NCBI GenBank assembly: GCA_946620335.1
Contig: CAMONF010000142.1
Span: 1-5,529, forward strand
Length of the DNA: 5,529 bases
Direction of reading: 5' to 3'
Source of the DNA: an uncultured Clostridia bacterium
GTDB lineage: Bacteria > Bacillota > Clostridia > Lachnospirales > Lachnospiraceae
The notes under the pieces: generated by a model
Told to the model about the DNA's origin: nothing
The model's database searches: none
Seen by the model: the letters and a program-made list of their open reading frames with translations, nothing else
Shown: positions 1 to 5,529 of the stretch, piece after piece
Numbering within the stretch: position 1 is the first letter of the stretch
How the letters are laid out: every line of letters starts with the position of its first letter
Translations under genes and position numbers: made by a program

Positions 1-1194
1 CTTAGGAATCCGCCCTATATTCCTCAGCCGGTGCCGAGGATTATCCCCGGCGAGAATATTTTTGACGAGATTTCAAAGGGTGACATATTCTTACATCACC
101 CCTATATGACCTTTGATCCGGTTGTGGATTTTATAGCGCAGGCAGCCAAGGATCCGGATGTGCTTGCGATTAAGCAGACCCTGTACCGTGTCAGCGGCAA
201 CTCCCCCATAATAGCGGCGTTAGAGCATGCAGCGGATAACGGCAAGCAGGTTACCGTATTAGTTGAGCTTAAGGCGAGATTTGACGAGGAAAACAATATC
301 ATCTGGGCAAAAAAGCTTGAGAAGGCAGGCTGCCATGTTATCTATGGACTGGTAGGCCTAAAGACCCATTCTAAGATAGCACTCGTGGTTAGGCGAGAGG
401 AGGACGGCATCAAGCGTTATGTGCACCTTGGAACCGGAAACTACAACGATTCCACTGCCAAGCTTTATACCGACTGCGGCATCTTCACCTGCTCTGAGCC
501 TATAGGAGAGGATGCTACGGCAGTATTTAATATGCTATCGGGTTATTCCGAGCCTCCCGTATGGAATTCCCTTATAGTGGCACCTATCTGGCTAAGAAAG
601 AAGTTTTATCAGCTGATTGACAGGGAGATAAAGAATGCAAGGGCAGGTCACGAGGCGCGTATCATTGCCAAAATGAACTCCCTCTGCGATCCCGACATCA
701 TCTCGGCCCTCTACGAGGCTTCCACCGCCGGCGTCAAGATCGACCTCCTGGTCCGCGGCATCTGCTGCCTCAAGGTCGGCATCCCCGGCGTATCCGAAAA
801 TATCCACGTCCGCTCCATCGTGGGCGACTTCCTGGAGCATGCCCGGATCTTCTGGTTCTGCAACGACGGTGACGACGAGGTCTTCATGGGCTCCGCAGAC
901 TGGATGCCCAGAAACCTGGACAAGCGTGTGGAGATCGTTTTCCCGATCGACGACGAGAGGCTCAAGGAAGAGGCCATGCACATCCTGACCGTCGAGTTCG
1001 AGGACAATGTCAAGGCCCACATCCTGACGGCTGAGGGGAACTACGTCAAGCAGGACCGCCGCGGCAAGACCCCGGTGGCCTCCCAGATGATCTTCTGCCA
1101 GGAGGCCTGGGAACGGGTGCCCAAGATGCCCACGGCCATCGAGTCCCGGCGTTTCATCCCGGCCGAGCCGCCCGCATACGAGGAAGAAGAGTAA
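1..1194 (+). CDS. ppk1: Polyphosphate kinase 1, C-terminal part (5' end outside the window)
   Basis: PPK1 makes inorganic polyphosphate reversibly from the terminal phosphate of ATP, through a phosphohistidine. The reading frame is open from base 1, so 397 codons are visible. The family usually has about 690-720 residues, so roughly the first 300 are missing. The GTG at base 31 is an internal codon, not a start. Visible are the two phospholipase-D-like catalytic domains (C1, C2). Family hallmarks are the LYR arginine (187-189), the KARFDEE arginine (277-279), the KTHSK histidine (367-369, equivalent to the phosphorylated His435 of the E. coli enzyme) and the FLEHAR histidine (838-840, equivalent to His592). 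All expected catalytic residues in this half are present. The protein ends in an acidic tail, and the stop is a tandem TAA-TAG. Codon use changes sharply near base 660, so the gene may be a mosaic or a chimera (see findings). The identification is secure; whether both halves belong to one genome is not. Confidence 0.96.
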   Translation, partial: LRNPPYIPQPVPRIIPGENIFDEISKGDIFLHHPYMTFDPVVDFIAQAAKDPDVLAIKQTLYRVSGNSPIIAALEHAADNGKQVTVLVELKARFDEENNIIWAKKLEKAGCHVIYGLVGLKTHSKIALVVRREEDGIKRYVHLGTGNYNDSTAKLYTDCGIFTCSEPIGEDATAVFNMLSGYSEPPVWNSLIVAPIWLRKKFYQLIDREIKNARAGHEARIIAKMNSLCDPDIISALYEASTAGVKIDLLVRGICCLKVGIPGVSENIHVRSIVGDFLEHARIFWFCNDGDDEVFMGSADWMPRNLDKRVEIVFPIDDERLKEEAMHILTVEFEDNVKAHILTAEGNYVKQDRRGKTPVASQMIFCQEAWERVPKMPTAIESRRFIPAEPPAYEEEE

Positions 1195-1208
1195 TAGCAA
1201 AATGGTTG

Positions 1209-1241
1209 AAAGGGGCGGAGCAGGAATTGCTTTGCCCCTTT
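1209..1241 (+). terminator. Rho-independent terminator-like hairpin after ppk1
   Basis: The arms AAAGGGGC (1209-1216) and GCCCCTTT (1234-1241) pair perfectly. Inside them, GG/TT can form two G-U wobbles, and AGCA (1219-1222) pairs with TGCT (1228-1231), leaving a 5-base loop. In RNA this is a stem of about 14 pairs, followed by a short U-containing tail (UUUAUU). It starts 12 bases after the ppk1 TAA, so it fits the end of the ppk1 transcript. It also lies only 27 bases upstream of the guanine deaminase start, so it could act as a partial terminator or attenuator for that gene. Confidence 0.75.
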
Positions 1242-1268
1242 ATTAGATGAAGAAAGGAGGCAGGAAGG

Positions 1269-2558
1269 ATGGACAAATCTTTTGTTCTGCACGGCAGCGT
1301 CGTGTACAGTAAGAGCCCGGCAGAGATGGTCCAGCTCCCGGAGGCTTATCTGGTCTGCGTGGACGGCGTCTCCCAGGGTGTTTTTGAAGAGCTGCCGGAG
1401 GCCTATAAGGGCCTGCCGGTGGAAGAGTGCGGGGAACGGCTGATCATTCCCGGCCTTGTGGACCTCCACGTCCATGCGCCCCAGTACAATTTCCGCGGGC
1501 TCGGGATGGACATGGAGCTTCTGGAATGGCTCGGAGAGATGGCTTTCCCCGAGGAGTCCAAGTTCGCCCGGGCCGCGGAATATGCGGAAAAATCCTCCGC
1601 CATCTTCGCGGATGACATGCTCCGCGGCGCCACCACCCGGGCCTCGGTATTCTCCAGCGCCGACGTCCCCTCCACCATCCGCCTCATGGAAATGATGGAG
1701 GAGAGGGGGCTTGTCTCCTATATCGGCAAGGTCAATATGGACCGGAACGTCCCTGACTACTACTGTGAGACCACGGAAGAATCGGCCGCCAGGACGGAAG
1801 CGTGGCTTCAGGCGGTGGAAGGCAGGTTCGAGCGGACCATGCCCATTCTGACGCCCCGGTTCACGCCCTCCTGCACCGGCGAGCTCATGAAGGCGTTGAA
1901 GGTGCTGCAGGTGCGCTACCATGTTCCTGTCCAGTCCCACCTGTCGGAGAACCTCAGTGAGATCGAGTGGGTAAAGGAGCTGGAACCTGAGTCGAAGTAT
2001 TACGGAGATGCATACGATATGTATGACATGTTCGGCGGCCCGGGCTGCCCTACCATCATGGCCCACTGTGTATGGTCCTCTGACGAGGAGATCGCTCTCA
2101 TGAAAGAGCGCGGTGTTTTCATTGCCCACTGCCCCCAGTCCAATATGAACGTGGCGTCCGGCATCGCGCCTGTCCGCCGCTATCTGGACGAAGGACTTCA
2201 CATCGGGCTCGGCTCCGACGTGGCCGGCGGCTCCGAGACATCCATTCTGACAGCCATGAAGGACGCCATCCAGTGCTCCAAGCTTCGGTGGAGGCTGGTG
2301 GATACGAGCTTAAAGCCCCTCGGGCTTGCGGAGGCCCTCTATATGGCTACTCTGGGCGGGGGAGCCTTCTTCGGGAAGGTAGGTTCCTTCGAGCCGGGGT
2401 ACGAGTTCGATGCGGTGGTCCTCGATGACCGGAATCTTCTGACCATGCTGGAGCTTACGCCGGTGCAGCGGCTGGAGAGGATCGTCTATTTTGGGGACGA
2501 TCGGAATGTGGAGAGGAAGTTCGTGCGGGGGAGGAAGGTGTTGGATCAAAGAGCGTGA
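1269..2558 (+). CDS. guaD: Guanine deaminase (amidohydrolase superfamily)
   Basis: Guanine deaminase hydrolyses guanine to xanthine and ammonia in the cytoplasm (purine salvage and catabolism). The 429-residue length is normal for bacterial members. The metal ligands expected for this superfamily are visible: His67 and His69 in DLHVHAPQY, His224 in SHLSEN, His266 in MAHCV and Asp317 in GSDVAGG. Glu227 is the expected proton shuttle. Gln72 in HAPQY and Arg197 in TPRF match guanine-contacting residues of characterised guanine deaminases. The stretch GLGMDMELLEWL is also typical of this family and argues against chlorohydrolase or cytosine deaminase relatives. The ATG follows a strong AAGGAGG (1254-1260) at 8 bases. 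No convincing promoter fits between the upstream hairpin and this start, so transcription probably reads through from ppk1 or begins inside its 3' end. An inverted repeat 7 bases after the stop closes the unit. No purine transporter or xanthine-processing gene lies nearby. Confidence 0.93.
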   Translation: MDKSFVLHGSVVYSKSPAEMVQLPEAYLVCVDGVSQGVFEELPEAYKGLPVEECGERLIIPGLVDLHVHAPQYNFRGLGMDMELLEWLGEMAFPEESKFARAAEYAEKSSAIFADDMLRGATTRASVFSSADVPSTIRLMEMMEERGLVSYIGKVNMDRNVPDYYCETTEESAARTEAWLQAVEGRFERTMPILTPRFTPSCTGELMKALKVLQVRYHVPVQSHLSENLSEIEWVKELEPESKYYGDAYDMYDMFGGPGCPTIMAHCVWSSDEEIALMKERGVFIAHCPQSNMNVASGIAPVRRYLDEGLHIGLGSDVAGGSETSILTAMKDAIQCSKLRWRLVDTSLKPLGLAEALYMATLGGGAFFGKVGSFEPGYEFDAVVLDDRNLLTMLELTPVQRLERIVYFGDDRNVERKFVRGRKVLDQRA

Positions 2559-2564
2559 TAGGTG

Positions 2565-2625
2565 AAAAGTGGGAATCCTTTTCGAACCAGGAACCGTCCC
2601 CAGTTCGAAGAGGATTCCCACTTTT
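2565..2625. repeat. Near-perfect inverted repeat with REP-like core; probable bidirectional terminator
   Basis: Two 23-base arms, 2565-2587 and 2603-2625, are reverse complements with one mismatch and enclose a 15-base loop (2588-2602). The outer ends are AAAAGTGGG and CCCACTTTT, so a transcript on either strand would end its stem in a run of U. That suits bidirectional rho-independent termination, here of guanine deaminase. The loop carries AGGAACCGTCCC (2589-2600), and CCAGTTCG (2600-2607) follows. The same two words occur in the same order in the palindrome at the window end, so this looks like one copy of a dispersed intergenic repeat family. The repeat structure is seen directly; terminator function and family membership are inferred. 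Confidence 0.85.
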
Positions 2626-2659
2626 ACCTCCTTGATTCACCCATTTCTTGCGTTTTGAC

Positions 2660-2687
2660 TTGCCAAAACCCCAAAAGATGCTATACT
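2660..2687 (+). promoter_or_regulatory. SigA-type promoter with extended -10 for the export operon
   Basis: The -35 element TTGCCA (2660-2665) matches TTGACA at five of six positions. After a 16-base spacer, the -10 element TATACT (2682-2687) also matches its consensus at five of six. It is preceded by TG at the extended -10 position (TGC-TATACT, 2679-2687). The predicted transcription start is around 2692-2695, about 77-80 bases before the permease ATG. The site lies after the inverted repeat that ends the previous unit and before three co-directional genes, as expected for the head of an operon. Confidence 0.75.
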
Positions 2688-2691
2688 CTAA

Positions 2692-2771
2692 GGGTTACAT
2701 AAGAACTGACCACAGTGGCCTGTCGGTTTGGAACGGCTGCGTGGGCGGCATAGGATAAGGAAGACATCTCT
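2692..2771 (+). promoter_or_regulatory. Structured 5' leader of the export operon
   Basis: This is the predicted untranslated leader of about 80 bases. It contains a possible hairpin of eight pairs, GAACTGAC (2703-2710) with GTCGGTTT (2722-2729), using two G-U wobbles and an 11-base loop. It is followed by a G-rich stretch (2735-2749) that could form only a weak four-pair stem. The leader ends with the AAGGAAG ribosome-binding site (2757-2763), 8 bases before the ATG. In Bacillota, some polysaccharide operons are controlled through leader hairpins bound by the NusG paralogue LoaP. Whether this leader works that way cannot be told from one sequence. There is no U-tract, so it is not a classical terminator. 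Confidence 0.3.
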
Positions 2772-3554
2772 ATGATCAATCGCATTTGTGCCGACGTCAA
2801 ACGGTACTTCAACTACACAGTGATTTCTGCCAGGTGCGACCTCATGGCTGAGGTCGCCAGCTCCTACCTCAACTGGGTCTGGTGGATCCTGGAGCCCTTC
2901 TGCATGATGCTCATTTATGCCTTCGTTTTCGGATACGTCTTCGGGTCAAAGGAGAAGTATTTCGCGGTCTTCATTTTCATCGGTCTCACCATGTGGAACT
3001 TTTTCAACCATGTGATAAGCGGGAGCGTCAAGATCGTCAAGGCCAACAAGGGTATCGTCACCAAGGTCTATATTCCCAAGTACATGCTTCTCATCCAGAA
3101 GATTTGGGTCAACGGTTTCAAGATGGTCGTCTCCTTCGGTGTGGTCGGGCTCATGCTCATTTGCTTCCGGATCCCGGTCACATTTTCGATCCTCATGTTC
3201 CTGCCTATTCTTTTTCTGCATGTACTCTTTACCTTCGCCATCGCCACATTTCTTCTTCACCTGGGTGTGTTCGTTGAGGATCTTACCAATGTGACGACGA
3301 TCGTGCTGCGGTTCCTCATGTATATGACGGGCATTTTCTACAATGTCGAGAAGAAGATACCAGTGGTGGGGTATTATCTGTCCCGCTTCAATCCCCTGGC
3401 CTACATAATCTCCGCCATGCGGGAGATCTTGATCTACAAGAAGATGCCGGAGCTCAGGTACTATTTCCTGTGGCTGGCGGTGAGCCTTGTGCTGGCCTAT
3501 CTGGGCGTGCGGAACATCTATAAAAATGAAAACTCTTACGTGAAGTCCATCTGA
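2772..3554 (+). CDS. ABC-2 type polysaccharide/teichoic acid export permease (Wzm/TarG-like)
   Basis: This is the membrane subunit of an ABC exporter that moves a lipid-linked polymer from the inner to the outer face of the cytoplasmic membrane. The 260-residue length is normal for the Wzm/TarG/KpsM group. Near the N-terminus is the family's amphipathic stretch, followed by SYLNWVWWILEP (31-42), which resembles the usual entry to the first membrane span. Six hydrophobic segments are visible, at roughly 33-58, 62-84, 112-132, 136-165, 170-192 and 230-247. The segment FNPLAYIISAMREILIY (206-222) matches the conserved NP...R motif near the C-terminus. The start follows AAGGAAG at 8 bases, downstream of the promoter at 2660-2687. 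Its ATPase partner begins 48 bases after its stop. The substrate is unknown. A teichoic acid or other wall polysaccharide is likeliest for a Gram-positive host, because no outer membrane is implied. Confidence 0.92.
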   Translation: MINRICADVKRYFNYTVISARCDLMAEVASSYLNWVWWILEPFCMMLIYAFVFGYVFGSKEKYFAVFIFIGLTMWNFFNHVISGSVKIVKANKGIVTKVYIPKYMLLIQKIWVNGFKMVVSFGVVGLMLICFRIPVTFSILMFLPILFLHVLFTFAIATFLLHLGVFVEDLTNVTTIVLRFLMYMTGIFYNVEKKIPVVGYYLSRFNPLAYIISAMREILIYKKMPELRYYFLWLAVSLVLAYLGVRNIYKNENSYVKSI

Positions 3555-3602
3555 CACAAAAACGCCGCCGCGGCCATTTGACCGCAGGGCGCAGAGGTAA
3601 AT

Positions 3603-4334
3603 ATGAGCGAATATGCCATCGAAGTGGATGATCTTTGTATCAGCTACGTCTCCATGAAATCCTACTCCATTAAGAAGAATCTTCTCCGGGGCAGGAAGGA
3701 AAAAAATGAATACTTTGAGGCGGTCAAGCACATCAGCTTCAAGGTGGAAAAGGGCGAGATCCTGGGCCTGGTGGGACAGAACGGCAGCGGCAAGTCCACC
3801 ATGCTCCGGTCCATCGCGGGCATTTTCTCCCCCAACAGCGGGACCATCGACCTCCACGGCCACTCCATCTCCCTCATGTCCATCGGCGTCGGCTTCAAGC
3901 CTGAACTGTCCGGTCGGGAGAACATCCTGCTCTCTGGCATCTTGCTAGGCTTCTCTGAGAAAGAGATCGAGGAGCATATGGAGGAAATCATTGAATTCTC
4001 CGAGCTGGGCGAGTTCGTCGACAAGCCCGTCCGGACCTACTCCAGCGGCATGCACTCCAAGCTCGCCTTCGCCATCACAGCCATTCTGGAGACAGACATT
4101 ATCCTGATCGACGAGGTCCTGAGCGTGGGCGACTCCCGCTTCAAGAAGAAGAGCTTCGCCCGGATCAAGTCCCTGATCGACAACAAGGACAGGACCGTCA
4201 TCATCGTCTCCCATTTCAACAACCAGATCCGGGAGCTCTGCGACAAGGCCCTGTGGATCGACAAGGGAGAATTCAGGATGTATGGAGACGCCAACGAGGT
4301 CATGGATGCCTATGAGGCCTTCATGGACGAGTAA
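3603..4334 (+). CDS. ABC exporter ATPase for polysaccharide/teichoic acid (Wzt/TarH-like, short form)
   Basis: This is the nucleotide-binding subunit that drives export through the adjacent permease. In order it shows Walker A GQNGSGKST (58-66), the GFKPELSGRENI segment typical of this group (97-108), the signature YSSGM (146-150), Walker B ILIDE (167-171) and the H-loop histidine His204 in VSHF. YSSGM in place of LSGGQ and the GFKPELSGREN segment both point to polysaccharide exporters and away from drug or nutrient ABC proteins. The 243-residue length means only the ATPase core is present. The C-terminal glycan-binding domain of the long O-antigen Wzt type and the long extension of Bacillus TarH are both absent. 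The N-terminal segment 1-40, with a basic SIKKNLLRGRKEKNE stretch before the core, is usual for this group. The ATG at 3603 follows GCAGAGG with 5 bases of spacing. Stoichiometric expression with the permease is expected from the shared operon. Confidence 0.95.
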   Translation: MSEYAIEVDDLCISYVSMKSYSIKKNLLRGRKEKNEYFEAVKHISFKVEKGEILGLVGQNGSGKSTMLRSIAGIFSPNSGTIDLHGHSISLMSIGVGFKPELSGRENILLSGILLGFSEKEIEEHMEEIIEFSELGEFVDKPVRTYSSGMHSKLAFAITAILETDIILIDEVLSVGDSRFKKKSFARIKSLIDNKDRTVIIVSHFNNQIRELCDKALWIDKGEFRMYGDANEVMDAYEAFMDE

Positions 4335-4420
4335 AGGGCCTTTTTCTGACCTGGAAATGAGGACGCGGCAGGCGGTCAATCGGACCGTCGGAACTGCACA
4401 CCTTAAAATGAGGACATTCC

Positions 4421-5404
4421 ATGTTTAAACACTATAAAGATCACCGGACCGGGTATTTCATGGCCATTCTGGTCATCTGCGCGGTCCTCGACAATTTTAC
4501 CCATACCAGCTACAACGGCTCCCACATGATGCGGAGCATCCAGCTGGCTTCCATCCTTCTGATATTTCCCATGCTGTCACTGCTTCTGGGGCAGCAGGAG
4601 GCAGAGAGGAAGGATGGTGACCCGGCTTTCCTCAAGGATGTCGTCACGGCTTTCATTTTATACCTTGGCCTTAAGAGCGTGCGGAACCTGGCCCTTGCGG
4701 CCATGGGAAGCAAAGTGGACTGGATGCTGCTTTCGGACCAGACCCAGCTGAGCTTCTACTTCATGGCCGGCGTTTACATGCTGATCGGGCCTTTTATCCG
4801 TAAGGGCAACAAGCGGCTGCTTTTGGGGCTGTCCATCGCTTTGGCGGTCCTGATCGGGTTCCTGCCTTTTAACGGGCAGCTTTTCTGCGCATTCCGGATC
4901 ATCCACTATCTGCCCTTCTTCATTATGGGCTTTATGGTGGATCTGGAGGTAGTGGAGAAGGTCATCCGGAACTATTTCTGGTTCCTCTTCTCCATGATCG
5001 TGCTCTTTACGGCAGGCATGCTGATTTACTGGGAGAAGGGCACCCTCTACAAGCTGAGACCTCTCATCCAGGGAGCCATGAATTACGCCGCCCTGGGAAA
5101 GTATACGGCTTTCGGGCCGATCCTCAGGCTTGGCTACTACCCGGTCATCCTTCTGATCGCCCTGGCCGCCTACACCTTCCTGCCCGGCCGCCGCGTCCAT
5201 CGCTTCGAGCGCTGGCATATCTCGGACCGGCCGCTGCAGATCATGTATCTGTCTTCAATCCTTTACCTGCCCGCGCGAAAGCTCTGCGAGGCGGCAGCTG
5301 CGGTGCTGCCGGGGGGCGTGTGCAAGATCCTGTATTTGGGGATTGCCATGGTCTTGTGCTTTGTGCTGGGGTTCATCAATCTGGATTTCATTTTTAAAAG
5401 GTGA
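4421..5404 (+). CDS. Polytopic membrane protein resembling acyltransferase-3 / sugar O-acetylase proteins
   Basis: This 327-residue protein has about ten hydrophobic segments, at roughly 12-26, 40-57, 70-85, 108-125, 133-149, 158-172, 184-203, 230-254, 272-286 and 303-322. The layout, and the segment FRIIHYLPFFIMGF (158-171) in particular, resemble the fucose-4-O-acetylase-like branch of acyltransferase-3 proteins, which transfer acyl groups to sugars at the membrane. FPMLSLLLGQ (49-58) sits where those proteins have their second-span motif. The usual Arg-x10-His pair at the first span is not evident: Arg9 and His28 are too far apart. It may therefore be divergent, inactive or another membrane protein. 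The ATG follows TGAGGA at 6 bases, and an in-frame TGA just upstream (4409-4411) rules out a longer product. It lies 86 bases after the exporter ATPase, so a role in decorating or handling the exported glycan is plausible. Its last codons and stop lie inside the terminal palindrome, so the 3' end deserves caution. Confidence 0.6.
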   Translation: MFKHYKDHRTGYFMAILVICAVLDNFTHTSYNGSHMMRSIQLASILLIFPMLSLLLGQQEAERKDGDPAFLKDVVTAFILYLGLKSVRNLALAAMGSKVDWMLLSDQTQLSFYFMAGVYMLIGPFIRKGNKRLLLGLSIALAVLIGFLPFNGQLFCAFRIIHYLPFFIMGFMVDLEVVEKVIRNYFWFLFSMIVLFTAGMLIYWEKGTLYKLRPLIQGAMNYAALGKYTAFGPILRLGYYPVILLIALAAYTFLPGRRVHRFERWHISDRPLQIMYLSSILYLPARKLCEAAAAVLPGGVCKILYLGIAMVLCFVLGFINLDFIFKR

Positions 5405-5529
5405 TAAGACCTGAAAGTGAGGGACGAACTGGAATCAGGGACGGTTCCTTTTCCAGCATGCTGGAAAAGGAACCGTCCCTGATTCCAGTTCGTCCCTCAC
5501 TTTCAGGTCTTATCACCTTTTAAAAATGA
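5388..5529. repeat. Perfect 142-base palindrome at the window end
   Basis: Bases 5388-5458 are the exact reverse complement of 5459-5529. The axis lies inside GCATGC (5456-5461) and there is no spacer. The left arm begins within the last codons of the upstream gene, so the right arm mirrors that coding tail and its stop. The inner part holds GGGACGGTTCCT (5438-5449) and its complement AGGAACCGTCCC (5468-5479), as in the hairpin at 2565-2625. The inner part may be a genuine terminator-type hairpin, while the mirrored coding tail looks like a fold-back at an assembly end. Symmetry beyond base 5529 cannot be judged. Confidence 0.95.

Noticed and set aside
592..1200. Open frame of 202 codons on the - strand within ppk1
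   Set aside because: It is confined largely to the part of ppk1 with strong C-ending codon bias, which depletes stop codons on the opposite strand. It has no domain and no ribosome-binding site that I could support.
1195..1268. Purine riboswitch upstream of guanine deaminase
   Set aside because: The gap is too short once the hairpin and ribosome-binding site are placed, and the paired-loop architecture of purine riboswitches is absent.
1041..2201. Long open frame of 386 codons on the - strand, overlapping ppk1 and guanine deaminase
   Set aside because: It is antisense to two well-recognised genes, spans their intergenic gap, and has a composition explained by the high G/C at third positions on the other strand. 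No domain is recognisable in it.
2655..2687. TTGACT (2655-2660) as the -35 element for TATACT
   Set aside because: The spacer would be 21 bases, too long for a SigA promoter. TTGCCA at 2660-2665 gives a 16-base spacer and an equally good match.
2735..2750. G-rich leader stretch as an ops/JUMPstart-like element for RfaH
   Set aside because: It has only a loose likeness (GGGCGGCA) and does not match the ops sequence. RfaH/ops is also a proteobacterial system, which does not fit this genome type.
2946..3863. Open frame of 305 codons on the - strand across the exporter genes
   Set aside because: It is antisense to the permease and ATPase. Its His/Asp/Glu-rich product, with no recognisable domain, is typical of a mirror frame of membrane-protein codons.
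1..5529. CRISPR array, tRNA or rRNA gene, insertion sequence or transposase gene
   Set aside because: No regularly spaced repeats, cloverleaf-like or rRNA-like segment, or transposase reading frame was seen on either strand.

Overview
The window looks like a fragment of a Clostridia-type Bacillota genome, probably from a gut-associated Lachnospiraceae or Oscillospiraceae relative, and most likely metagenome-assembled. The reasons are the gene content, AAGGAGG-like ribosome-binding sites, a SigA-type promoter, a small TarGH/Wzm-Wzt style exporter without an attached sugar-recognition domain, and hairpins built on the word GGAACCGTCCC. The assignment is an inference: no rRNA or marker gene is present. 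All genes lie on the + strand and intergenic gaps are short (48 to 213 bases), so no gene-free stretch reaches 300 bases.

Layout. Bases 1-1194 hold the C-terminal half of polyphosphate kinase (ppk1), cut by the window start. A 74-base gap with a terminator-like hairpin (1209-1241) leads to a complete guanine deaminase gene (1269-2558). A near-perfect inverted repeat (2565-2625) follows its stop codon and closes this transcription unit. A clear extended -10 promoter (2660-2687) and a short structured leader then start a second unit: an ABC-2 polysaccharide-export permease (2772-3554), its ATPase (3603-4334), and a polytopic membrane protein resembling sugar O-acetyltransferases of the acyltransferase-3 class (4421-5404). 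The window ends in a perfect 142-base palindrome (5388-5529).

How the genes work together. The three-gene unit reads as a surface-glycan module: permease and ATPase export a lipid-linked polymer (teichoic acid-like or another wall polysaccharide), and the third protein may acylate it. No glycosyltransferase is in view, so the polymer cannot be named. Guanine deaminase (guanine to xanthine) and PPK1 (polyphosphate synthesis) are ordinary metabolic genes with no evident link to the exporter.

The most notable points concern sequence structure, not a new system. Within ppk1, codon use changes abruptly near base 660, with G/C at third positions rising from 20 of 40 codons to 36 of 40, which suggests recombination or an assembly chimera. 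The terminal palindrome mirrors even the last codons of the final gene, which looks like a fold-back assembly end seeded by a genuine hairpin repeat. That repeat shares a core with the hairpin after guanine deaminase, suggesting a dispersed REP-like family. I found no convincing evidence of a previously undescribed system.
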